Positions 1 through 4,444 of a stretch of DNA of 8,120 nucleotides are shown here, in pieces (within the stretch, counting starts at the first letter, position 1; every line of letters begins with the position of its first letter). Position numbers and translations under genes: made by a program. Source of the stretch: Micromonosporaceae bacterium (GTDB taxonomy: Bacteria; Actinomycetota; Actinomycetes; Mycobacteriales; Micromonosporaceae); NCBI GenBank assembly GCA_019690055.1, contig JADGGF010000185.1:1-8120 (forward strand), written 5' to 3'. Below the pieces are notes generated by a model. That model was given only the letters and a program-made list of their open reading frames with translations, was not told the origin of the DNA and searched no databases.

Positions 1-597
1 ATCCCGAACCTGTTCACGGTGCTGCGGTTGGCCGGCGTTCCGCTGTTCGTCTACCTGGCCCTGGGGCCACGCGCGGACGGGTGGGCGGTGGCGGTGCTGG
101 CCATCGGCGGCACCTCGGACTGGGTGGACGGGTTCCTGGCCCGGCGGCTGGGCCAGGTCAGCCGCCTGGGGGAGTTGCTCGATCCGCTCGCGGACCGCCT
201 CTACATCGGTGCCACCGTGATCGTGCTCACGGTCCGCGAGGTGGTGCCGGTGTGGTTCACGCTCGCGCTGCTGGTCCGCGAGGCGTTGCTCGGCGTGGGG
301 CTGCTGGTGCTGCGCCGCTACGGCTACGGACCGCCGGCGGTGCACTACGTCGGCAAGACCGCGACCTTCGTGCTGCTGTTCGCGTTTCCGACGCTGCTGC
401 TCGCCGCCGCCGTGCCCGGCGCGCACGCGTGGGCGCACCCGGCGGGCTGGGCGTTGGCCTGGTGGGGACTGGCCCTGTACTGGGTCGCGGCCGTGCTCTA
501 CGCCAGCCAGGTCGTCGGCGTGGTGCGGGCGAGTGCCGGCCGATCGCAGCCGTACAGTGAATCTTCATCGCAGCCGTACAGTGAATCTTCAGGGTGA
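1..597 (+). CDS. pgsA: CDP-alcohol phosphatidyltransferase, PgsA-type (5' end missing)
   Basis: Integral membrane enzyme of phospholipid synthesis. It moves a phosphatidyl group from CDP-diacylglycerol to an alcohol, most likely glycerol-3-phosphate, giving the precursor of phosphatidylglycerol and cardiolipin. Reading is open from base 1 (IPNLFTVLRL, the usual N-terminal motif of the family), so only a few codons should be missing; the GTG at 19 is internal. The family signature D-x2-D-G-x2-A-R-x8-G-x3-D-x3-D is complete at residues 40-65 of the visible part (Asp40, Asp43, Asp61, Asp65; metal and CDP binding). Hydrophobic segments follow around residues 67-85, 115-135 and 140-165. The last 17 residues are an odd tail, SQPYSESS twice plus Gly, encoded by an exact 24-bp tandem repeat. 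Position next to gcvH and garA matches Rv1822 (pgsA2). The acceptor cannot be read from sequence, so inositol phosphate is a less likely alternative. Confidence 0.88.
   Translation: MPNLFTVLRLAGVPLFVYLALGPRADGWAVAVLAIGGTSDWVDGFLARRLGQVSRLGELLDPLADRLYIGATVIVLTVREVVPVWFTLALLVREALLGVGLLVLRRYGYGPPAVHYVGKTATFVLLFAFPTLLLAAAVPGAHAWAHPAGWALAWWGLALYWVAAVLYASQVVGVVRASAGRSQPYSESSSQPYSESSG
544..591. repeat. Exact 24-bp tandem duplication at the 3' end of pgsA
   Basis: Bases 544-567 and 568-591 are identical. The unit is a multiple of three and encodes SQPYSESS twice, so it lengthens the protein tail without breaking the frame. Its GC content is about 50%, lower than the surrounding gene. It looks like a recent slippage or duplication event. 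Confidence 0.95.
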
Positions 598-690
598 CGA
601 GATCCTTCCAGGTTCACCGACGAATCCTTCCCGGGTGACCGACGGAGCGTCCGGTGACCGACGAATCCTTGGGTGACATGAGGGAGTGAC
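592..690. repeat. Degenerate ~20-bp tandem repeats between pgsA and gcvH
   Basis: The pgsA-gcvH gap is made of imperfect units close to GGTGACCGACGAATCCTT. Units begin near 593, 612, 634, 654 and 672, and a last fragment runs into the gcvH ribosome site. The unit at 612 has TTCACC in place of GTGACC, and the one at 634 has diverged in its second half. I see no clear promoter or terminator here. The repeats put TGA stops in more than one frame. Function is unknown: replication slippage or a multi-site protein-binding region are both possible. Confidence 0.7.
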
Positions 691-692
691 CG

Positions 693-1076
693 ATGCAGGT
701 CCCGACGGAACTCCGCTATACCTCCGAGCACGAGTGGGTACGGCCGGGCGACGGCCCGCTGCGGATCGGGATCACCGACTACGCGCAGGACGCGCTCGGG
801 GACATCGTCTTCGTCACGCTGCCCGAGCCGGGCACGAAGGTCCAGGCCGGGCGGCCACTCGGTGAAGTGGAGTCCACCAAGAGCGTCTCGGAGATCTATG
901 CTCCGGTGAGCGGTACGGTTACCGCGCGCAACGACGCGCTCACCGACAATCCGGAGCTGATCAACACTGACCCGTACGGTGAGGGATGGTTGGTCGAGAT
1001 CGAGCCGAGCGGTGAGGTGGATCTCGACGACCTGCTCGACGCCCCGGCCTACGAAGAGTTGATCGAAGCCGACTGA
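693..1076 (+). CDS. gcvH: Glycine cleavage system H protein
   Basis: Lipoyl carrier of the glycine cleavage complex. Its lipoyl arm carries the aminomethyl group left after glycine decarboxylation (GcvP) to the tetrahydrofolate-dependent GcvT, and is then reoxidised by lipoamide dehydrogenase. At 127 aa it has normal family length. The N-terminal YTSEHEWV (9-16) and GITDYAQDALGDIVFV (26-41) are typical. The lipoyl-attachment motif GEVESTKSVSEIYAPVSG contains the acceptor Lys63. AGGGAG at 681-686, six bases before the ATG, supports this start. No gcvT or gcvP lies in the window. As in mycobacteria, gcvH stands apart from them and next to garA. A strong hairpin overlaps its stop codon, so transcription may end here and restart at the garA promoter. 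Confidence 0.97.
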   Translation: MQVPTELRYTSEHEWVRPGDGPLRIGITDYAQDALGDIVFVTLPEPGTKVQAGRPLGEVESTKSVSEIYAPVSGTVTARNDALTDNPELINTDPYGEGWLVEIEPSGEVDLDDLLDAPAYEELIEAD

Positions 1077-1098
1077 GCGGGCCCGCTCAGGGCGTCGG
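1069..1098 (+). terminator. Hairpin overlapping the gcvH stop codon, probable terminator
   Basis: CTGAGCGGGCCCGCTCAG at 1073-1090 is a perfect 18-bp palindrome that includes the TGA stop (1074-1076). CCGAC at 1069 and GTCGG at 1094 can extend the stem around a short bulge. No T-run follows, which is common for actinobacterial terminators. The position between gcvH and the garA promoter fits termination, but this is inferred from structure. Confidence 0.55.
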
Positions 1099-1127
1099 GA
1101 CTGTCCGAACGGTCACCGCGCGTCCGG

Positions 1128-1157
1128 TTGACCCGAAAGTTACGCCCTGGCTAGGCT
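1128..1157 (+). promoter_or_regulatory. SigA-type promoter for garA
   Basis: TTGACC (1128-1133) and TAGGCT (1152-1157) are separated by 18 bases. They fit the actinobacterial housekeeping pattern TTGACN / TANNNT. A start of transcription near 1163-1164 would give a leader of about 67 bases before the garA ATG at 1231. It lies just after the gcvH terminator-like hairpin, as expected for a new transcription unit. Confidence 0.6.
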
Positions 1158-1166
1158 CGCATGACT

Positions 1167-1195
1167 GACCGTCCACGTGGGCGGTCTTGCTTGTT
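1167..1195 (+). promoter_or_regulatory. 20-bp palindrome plus T-rich run in the garA leader (operator or attenuator)
   Basis: GACCGTCCACGTGGGCGGTC at 1167-1186 is palindromic except for one central-flank pair, which is a G-U wobble in RNA. It is followed by TTGCTTGTT (1187-1195), six T in nine bases. If the promoter call is right, it starts about four bases after the transcription start. It could be a repressor operator with a CACGTG core, an early attenuator, or a terminator for read-through from gcvH. Confidence 0.5.
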
Positions 1196-1230
1196 CAGCA
1201 TCGCCCCGGCGACCGGCATGAGGTGGTTGA

Positions 1231-1683
1231 ATGACCCGCCCAGACGACGAGTACCCCCCGCTCGACGTCACCTCGACGCTGCACATGGGCGGCCTCGACG
1301 AGGTACTTGAGGGAGCTGAGGCGGCTGGGGAGGAGGGCCTGACGGGCCGGGTTGCCAACAGCCTGCCGCCCGGCATGGCGCTGCTGGTCGTGCGCCGGGG
1401 GCCCAACGCGGGGGCACGCTTCCTGCTCGATCGCGATGTCACCACCAGCGGCCGACACCCGGACAGCGACATCTTTCTGGACGACGTGACCGTGTCCCGG
1501 CGGCATGCGGAGTTCCACCGCGGCCCCGGCGGTTTCACGGTGCGTGACGTCGGCAGTCTCAACGGCACCTACGTCAATCGGGAGCGGGTCGAGTCGGCGA
1601 CCCTGAACAACGGCGACGAGGTACAGATCGGCAAGTTCCGGTTGATCTTCATCGCCGGACCCCGGTTGGACGATGTGACCTGA
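1231..1683 (+). CDS. garA: FHA-domain metabolic regulator GarA/OdhI
   Basis: Cytoplasmic switch protein. In relatives, the unphosphorylated form binds and inhibits 2-oxoglutarate dehydrogenase and affects glutamate metabolism. Phosphorylation of its N-terminal tail by PknB/PknG-type kinases makes the FHA domain bind its own tail and releases the targets. The 150-aa product has a flexible acidic tail (1-48) and an FHA domain (about 50-143) with the expected phosphothreonine-binding residues: Gly74-Arg75, Ser89-x2-His92 (VSRRHAEF), and Asn111-Gly112-Thr113 (GSLNGTYVN). The domain is nearly the same as mycobacterial GarA (ALLVV, GRHPDSDIFLDDVTVSRRHAEF, NGDEVQIGKFRL). The tail motif is DVTSTL instead of ETTSVF, so only the second of the two usual kinase Thr sites is kept (Thr14), with an extra Thr16. 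AGGTGG at 1221-1226 supports the ATG. It has its own promoter upstream and probably continues into ftsR. Confidence 0.93.
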   Translation: MTRPDDEYPPLDVTSTLHMGGLDEVLEGAEAAGEEGLTGRVANSLPPGMALLVVRRGPNAGARFLLDRDVTTSGRHPDSDIFLDDVTVSRRHAEFHRGPGGFTVRDVGSLNGTYVNRERVESATLNNGDEVQIGKFRLIFIAGPRLDDVT

Positions 1684-1725
1684 GTCGATCATGACGGCGA
1701 TGGGGTGAGTCGGTCATGACGGCGA
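1681..1725 (+). repeat. Duplicated start region before ftsR, with a five-codon mini-ORF
   Basis: TGAGTCGATCATGACGGCGA (1681-1700) and TGAGTCGGTCATGACGGCGA (1706-1725) match at 19 of 20 positions. The first copy begins at the garA stop codon. Its ATG (1691) opens a mini-ORF, Met-Thr-Ala-Met-Gly, ending at TGA 1706-1708. The second copy carries the real ftsR ATG at 1716, in another frame. The mini-ORF may feed ribosomes to ftsR or may be a leftover of a duplication. Confidence 0.75.
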
Positions 1726-2504
1726 CGAGCACAGCCGCGGCCGATGACGCCCCGCGGCCGGAGCGCACAGGCACGACCTCCCGGCCCGAGCCGTCAGAGC
1801 CCGAGCGGCTGTACAGCATCGGCGAGGTGCTGAACCTGCTGCGCCCCGAGTTCGCCGATGTGACGATCTCCAAGCTGCGCTTCCTCGAGTCCGAGGGGTT
1901 GGTGGCCCCGCTGCGCACCCCGGCCGGGTACCGCAAGTACACCCCGGCCCACGTGGAGCGCCTGCGCCTCGTGCTCGCCGCTCAGCGCGACCGGTACCTG
2001 CCGCTGCGGGTGATCCGCGAGCAGTTGGCGGCGGCCGAGCGCGGTGAGCGGGTCGTCGGGTCACTGCTGGGTGCGCCGGGTGACGCCTCCGATGGCCGTG
2101 ACGCGGGTGGTGTCGCCCCGGGCGGCGTGGCTGAGGTAGGGGAGGCGTGGCTCACCCGGGAGCAGCTGCGGGAGCGCTCCGGGCTCGACGACGCCGGTGT
2201 GGCCGAGCTGATCGAGTACGGGCTTCTCGTTCCCGGTCCGGATGGCCGTTTCGGGCCGGAGGCGCTGACGGTGGCGCGGATCGCGGCGCGGCTGGCCCAG
2301 TACGGCCTGCAGGCCCGCCACCTGCGCGCCTACCGGGGCACCGCCGACCGGGAGGTGGGACTGCTGGCCCAGCTCGTCCCGCCACTGTCCAAACAGGGCG
2401 GTCGAGCCCGGGCGCTGGAGACCATCCACGAGCTCGCCGCGCTGTGTGCGCAGTTGCACGGCGCGCTGGTGCGCCAAGGGTTGCGGGAGATGATCGGGCC
2501 GTGA
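1716..2504 (+). CDS. ftsR: MerR-family transcriptional regulator FtsR (Rv1828 type)
   Basis: DNA-binding regulator. The Corynebacterium glutamicum counterpart, next to odhI, activates the cell-division gene ftsZ; the mycobacterial counterpart is Rv1828. The protein is 262 aa. After a disordered N-terminus (1-31) comes a MerR winged-helix domain (about 32-105: YSIGEVLNLL, ISKLRFLESEGLVAP, GYRKYTPAHVERL). After a Gly/Ala-rich linker (110-142) comes a second helical domain (about 144-260: WLTREQLRERSGLD, LIEYGLLVPGPDGRFGPEAL) that itself resembles a degenerate winged helix. There are no clustered cysteines of metal-sensing MerR proteins, so metal response is unlikely. GGGGTGAG sits just before the ATG. 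The 32-bp gap to garA and the shared start-site repeat suggest cotranscription. That it controls division here is inferred from family and synteny. Confidence 0.9.
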   Translation: MTATSTAAADDAPRPERTGTTSRPEPSEPERLYSIGEVLNLLRPEFADVTISKLRFLESEGLVAPLRTPAGYRKYTPAHVERLRLVLAAQRDRYLPLRVIREQLAAAERGERVVGSLLGAPGDASDGRDAGGVAPGGVAEVGEAWLTREQLRERSGLDDAGVAELIEYGLLVPGPDGRFGPEALTVARIAARLAQYGLQARHLRAYRGTADREVGLLAQLVPPLSKQGGRARALETIHELAALCAQLHGALVRQGLREMIGP

Positions 2505-2586
2505 GCGCAGGTGCGTCGAGGGCGGACCACCGCGGCGATCCGGCTACTCGGCCGGGCGGTGTGACCGGTACGTGACAAAGCCGAGA

Positions 2587-2598
2587 CCTGCGCGCAGG
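2587..2598. promoter_or_regulatory. 12-bp perfect palindrome upstream of the DUF151 gene
   Basis: CCTGCGCGCAGG reads the same on both strands. It lies about 90 bp before the nuclease gene and about 20 bp before a weak possible -10 (TAACGT, 2619-2624) with no good -35. In this GC-rich sequence such palindromes also arise by chance, so an operator role is only a possibility. Confidence 0.25.
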
Positions 2599-2688
2599 CA
2601 ACCGTCGCCTGGCGCGTGTAACGTGCAAACAGGGCATGTGCCCGGGGGTGGTCCTGTCAGTCGAGGGCATAGCGCGATGGAGGCAGGG

Positions 2689-3153
2689 GTGCGCGAGCTG
2701 ACCGTGGTCGGGGTACGGGTGGAGTTGCCGAGCAACCAGCCGATCGTGCTGCTCCGTGAAGTGGACGGCGACCGGTACCTGCCGATCTGGATCGGTGCCA
2801 ACGAGGCGACCGCGATCGCGTACGAGCAGCAGGGGGTCAAGCCGCTGCGGCCGTTGACCCACGACCTGCTCCGCGACATCCTCGCCGCTCTGAACACTCC
2901 GCTCAGGGCGGTCGAGATCATGGAGATGCGAGAGAACATCTTCTATGCGGAGCTGATTCTCGGGGAGGGCGTACGGGTCTCCGCTCGGCCGAGCGACTCG
3001 ATCGCGCTCGCGTTGCGCGTGGGAGCGCCGATCCGCTGCGCCGAGCAGGTTCTCAACGAGGCCGGCATCGTCATCCCCGACGAGCAGGAGGATGAGGTCG
3101 AGAAGTTCCGGGAGTTCCTCGAGCAGGTCCGCCCTGAGGACTTCGCGGGCTGA
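2689..3153 (+). CDS. DUF151 bifunctional nuclease family protein (Rv1829 type)
   Basis: A 154-aa protein of the DUF151 / bifunctional nuclease family. Plant members were reported to cut DNA and RNA; the role in actinobacteria is unsettled. Family features are clear: VVGVRVELPSNQPIVLLRE (6-24), DRYLPIWIGANEATAIA (28-44), GVKPLRPLTHDLLRDIL (49-65), and SARPSDSIALALRVGAPI (98-115). An acidic C-terminal tail, EDEVEKFREFLEQ, closes the protein. I chose GTG at 2689 because GGAGG at 2679-2683 lies five bases before it, and because VRELTVVG aligns without gap to the start of Rv1829 (MGEVRVVG). In-frame ATGs at 2677 and 2572 are possible but have weaker support. The gene sits between two MerR genes in a conserved order. 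A hairpin overlaps its stop codon. Confidence 0.9.
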   Translation: MRELTVVGVRVELPSNQPIVLLREVDGDRYLPIWIGANEATAIAYEQQGVKPLRPLTHDLLRDILAALNTPLRAVEIMEMRENIFYAELILGEGVRVSARPSDSIALALRVGAPIRCAEQVLNEAGIVIPDEQEDEVEKFREFLEQVRPEDFAG

Positions 3154-3166
3154 GCTCCGCTCAGCC
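3148..3166 (+). terminator. Hairpin overlapping the DUF151 stop codon
   Basis: GGCTGAGC (3148-3155) and GCTCAGCC (3159-3166) form a perfect 8-bp stem with loop TCC. The stop codon TGA (3151-3153) lies in the left arm. No T-run follows. Its CTGAGC/GCTCAG core is the same as in the hairpin at the gcvH stop. Confidence 0.5.
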
Positions 3167-3235
3167 GAGCTGACGCGGCACATGAACTGACCCGGTGCCT
3201 GAGCTGACCGTGCTGCCGGACTGACGTTGCCGCTC
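3167..3235. repeat. Degenerate ~17-bp tandem repeats after the DUF151 gene
   Basis: Four units of 17-18 bp starting at 3167, 3184, 3201 and 3219 each begin GAGCTGAC, GAACTGAC, GAGCTGAC or GACTGAC and then diverge. Like the array before gcvH, they are centred on TGAC. Function is unknown. Confidence 0.5.
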
Positions 3236-3236
3236 G

Positions 3237-3254
3237 GCCCGACGCGGGTCGGGC
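3237..3254 (+). terminator. GC-rich hairpin between DUF151 and the second MerR gene
   Basis: GCCCGAC (3237-3243) and GTCGGGC (3248-3254) make a perfect 7-bp stem with loop GCGG. There is no T-run. With the hairpin at 3148 it may separate the nuclease gene from the next transcription unit. Confidence 0.4.
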
Positions 3255-3350
3255 GACGGGCAGTCGGTCAGGACAGGTTACGAATCACGCCCGTGTCGTT
3301 TACTCGGCGTGTCGACGTGGCTGCCCTCGGAGAGCGCGCCAGTCGTGGAG

Positions 3351-3356
3351 TAGGGT
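3351..3356 (+). promoter_or_regulatory. Possible -10 box for the second MerR gene
   Basis: TAGGGT fits the actinobacterial TANNNT -10 pattern and lies 35 bases before the ATG at 3392, leaving a leader of about 28 bases that still contains the ribosome site. No convincing -35 is seen at the expected distance. Confidence 0.35.
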
Positions 3357-3391
3357 TTGCGAGGAGCACCCGCGCCGAGGGGAGGCCGCAG

Positions 3392-4069
3392 ATGAATCAG
3401 TCCGACAGGTACTCGGCACCCACGCTGGACGTCGATCTGGGCGACGTGCCCGCGGATGAGGGCCAGCCAGCGGCGAGGGGCGGGACGGACGGCACGACGG
3501 CGGTCCGGCCGGAGACCCCGGCCGACGGGGAGAGCGTGGGGGCTGACAAGGGCCAGGACGCGCCGCCGGCCGAGGTCGGCTACCGGGGCACCACGGCCCA
3601 CACTGTCGCGGGCATCACCTACCGCCAACTGGACTACTGGGCGCGGACCGGGCTCGTGGTGCCGAGCGTGCGCGACGCCTCCGGTTCGGGGACGCAGCGC
3701 CTCTACTCGTTCCGCGACATCGTGGTGCTCAAAGTTGTCAAGCGATTGCTCGACGCGGGCGTCTCGCTGCAGAACATCCGCAAGGCGATCGAGACGCTGC
3801 GCCGCCGCGGTGTCGAGGATCTCGCCAACGTCACGCTGATCTCGGACGGCACGACCGTGTACGAGTGCCGGTCGGCCGAGGAGATCGTCGACCTCCTCCA
3901 GGGCGGGCAGGGTGTGTTCGCCATCGCCCTCAGCGGGCCGTTCCGGGAGATCCAGGGCACGCTCGCCCAGCTTCCCGCCACCGAGGTCGCGGAGGACACG
4001 CCAGCGTCCGGGCCACCGGCGCCGATGGACGAGCTCGCCGTTCGGCGGGCCCGTCGCCGGGCCGGCTGA
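3392..4069 (+). CDS. resR: MerR-family regulator of the Rv1830 (ResR/McdR) type
   Basis: Transcriptional regulator of 225 aa, the length I recall for Rv1830. In M. tuberculosis that gene (resR) is linked to growth and division control and to recovery after antibiotic exposure. Residues 1-60 are acidic and look disordered. The winged-helix domain spans about 63-138 (GYRGTTAHTVAGITYRQLDY, WARTGLVVPSVRDASGSG, RLYSFRDIVVLKVVKRLLDA). A conserved C-terminal part follows (VEDLANVTLISDGTTVYECR, then LLQGGQGVFAIALSGPF at 168-184) and a basic tail RRARRRAG. GAGGGGAGG at 3377-3385 is six bases before the ATG at 3392, which is preferred over the in-frame upstream ATG at 3227. Hairpins and a possible -10 upstream suggest its own transcript. 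The function is inferred from similarity and gene order; the target genes here are unknown. Confidence 0.88.
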   Translation: MNQSDRYSAPTLDVDLGDVPADEGQPAARGGTDGTTAVRPETPADGESVGADKGQDAPPAEVGYRGTTAHTVAGITYRQLDYWARTGLVVPSVRDASGSGTQRLYSFRDIVVLKVVKRLLDAGVSLQNIRKAIETLRRRGVEDLANVTLISDGTTVYECRSAEEIVDLLQGGQGVFAIALSGPFREIQGTLAQLPATEVAEDTPASGPPAPMDELAVRRARRRAG

Positions 4070-4076
4070 CGATAAT

Positions 4077-4124
4077 CCTGGTGCTCGCTGCACCTGATTG
4101 CCCTCGCTACCGCTCGGGCGAGCC
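4077..4124. repeat. 48-bp direct repeat, left copy
   Basis: Begins CCTGGTGCTC, contains CCTGATTGCCCTCGC and ends CGCTCGGGCGAGCC. It matches 4319-4365 with two substitutions and one missing base. It starts eight bases after the stop of the MerR gene and overlaps the outer arm of the first palindromic element. GCTCG/CGAGC inside it can form a small hairpin. Confidence 0.9.
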
Positions 4125-4213
4125 CGGCTCCTGTGAGGGCTTGCGCTTCCTTCGTCGCTCTGGTCGCTTCACTCCCGGCGCTCCTTAGTCCAGCGCAAGC
4201 CGTCGCCGGGCTC
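4120..4213. repeat. Nested palindromic element A
   Basis: The outer arms GAGCCCGGC (4120-4128) and GCCGGGCTC (4205-4213) are perfectly complementary. The inner arms GGCTTGCGCT (4138-4147) and AGCGCAAGCC (4192-4201) are also perfect. Between them lie a 9-nt left gap, a 44-nt loop (4148-4191) and a 3-nt right gap. The layout is identical to element B at 4224-4313, although the arms have different sequences. It is likely a dispersed REP/MITE-like intergenic element or a structured RNA. No coding function is visible. Confidence 0.85.
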
Positions 4214-4223
4214 TGCTCGCACG

Positions 4224-4313
4224 GGCCTCGGACCCCTGATGCGTGGCCTTCCCTCGTTGCCTCGGTCGTTGACCGACCTCGGCGCCTCAGTCCAGGCCAC
4301 GCGGCCCGAGGCC
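4224..4313. repeat. Nested palindromic element B
   Basis: Outer arms GGCCTCGG (4224-4231) and CCGAGGCC (4306-4313); inner arms GCGTGGCCT (4241-4249) and AGGCCACGC (4294-4302); all perfect. The gaps are 9 nt on the left and 3 nt on the right, and the loop is 44 nt (4250-4293), exactly as in element A. The two loops match at 28 of 44 positions, highest at the ends (TCC...TCGTNGC, AGTCC). Element B also has a small apical hairpin, TCGGTC-GTT-GACCGA (4262-4276), not seen in A. Confidence 0.85.
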
Positions 4314-4318
4314 GTAAC

Positions 4319-4365
4319 CCTGGTGCTCACTGCCCCTGATTGCCCTCGCACCGCTCGGGCGAGCC
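4319..4365. repeat. 48-bp direct repeat, right copy (47 bp)
   Basis: Second copy of the repeat at 4077-4124, lacking one base before ACCGCTCGGG. Together the copies bracket elements A and B. The motif CCTGAT found in both copies is also in the left gap of element B (4235-4240), which suggests all pieces belong to one repeat family. Confidence 0.9.
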
Positions 4366-4407
4366 TGGGTCGTCGGCGTGGCGCGGAAGATTGAACCACG
4401 CACCGCA

Positions 4408-4438
4408 TTGCGGTCCGGACCCCCGGGCCGGATATCGT
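4408..4438 (+). promoter_or_regulatory. Probable leaderless promoter of the lipoprotein gene
   Basis: TATCGT (4433-4438) fits the TANNNT -10 pattern and ends six bases before the ATG at 4445. Transcription would start at or within a base of the start codon. No ribosome site is visible before the ATG, as expected for a leaderless mRNA. TTGCGG (4408-4413) is a possible -35, but the 19-base spacing is long. Confidence 0.45.
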
Positions 4439-4444
4439 GCCGGC

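Noticed and set aside
544..690. CRISPR-like array near gcvH
   Set aside because: Units are contiguous or decayed, with no unique spacers of constant length and no cas genes.
598..692. Glycine riboswitch upstream of gcvH
   Set aside because: The gap is under 100 bp and composed of tandem repeats. I see no paired aptamer cores or the conserved three-way junction sequence.
1161..1310. Upstream ORF of 49 codons overlapping the garA start
   Set aside because: Its ATG lies at or before the predicted transcription start, it has no ribosome site and its product is Arg/Pro-rich. It could matter only if the transcript starts earlier.
2572..2688. Upstream ATG (2572) as start of the DUF151 protein
   Set aside because: It would add a basic, non-conserved 39-residue leader. 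GTG 2689 has GGAGG at five bases and aligns with the family N-terminus.
2152..3183. Long open frame (343 codons) on - across ftsR and the DUF151 gene
   Set aside because: It is antisense to two well-conserved genes, has no recognisable domain and is Arg/Pro-rich as expected from GC-rich shadow frames.
3227..3391. Upstream start for the second MerR protein
   Set aside because: The added residues would cover the probable -10 and intergenic DNA, while ATG 3392 has a strong ribosome site and gives the family length of 225 aa.
4120..4313. tRNA or small insertion sequence in the repeat region
   Set aside because: No cloverleaf with TPsiC/anticodon arms and no transposase frame. The paired arms with 44-nt loops do not match either.
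4133..4339. Open frame of 68 codons inside the palindromic array
   Set aside because: It is made wholly of repeat elements A and B, has no ribosome site, and its codons are explained by the base-paired arms.
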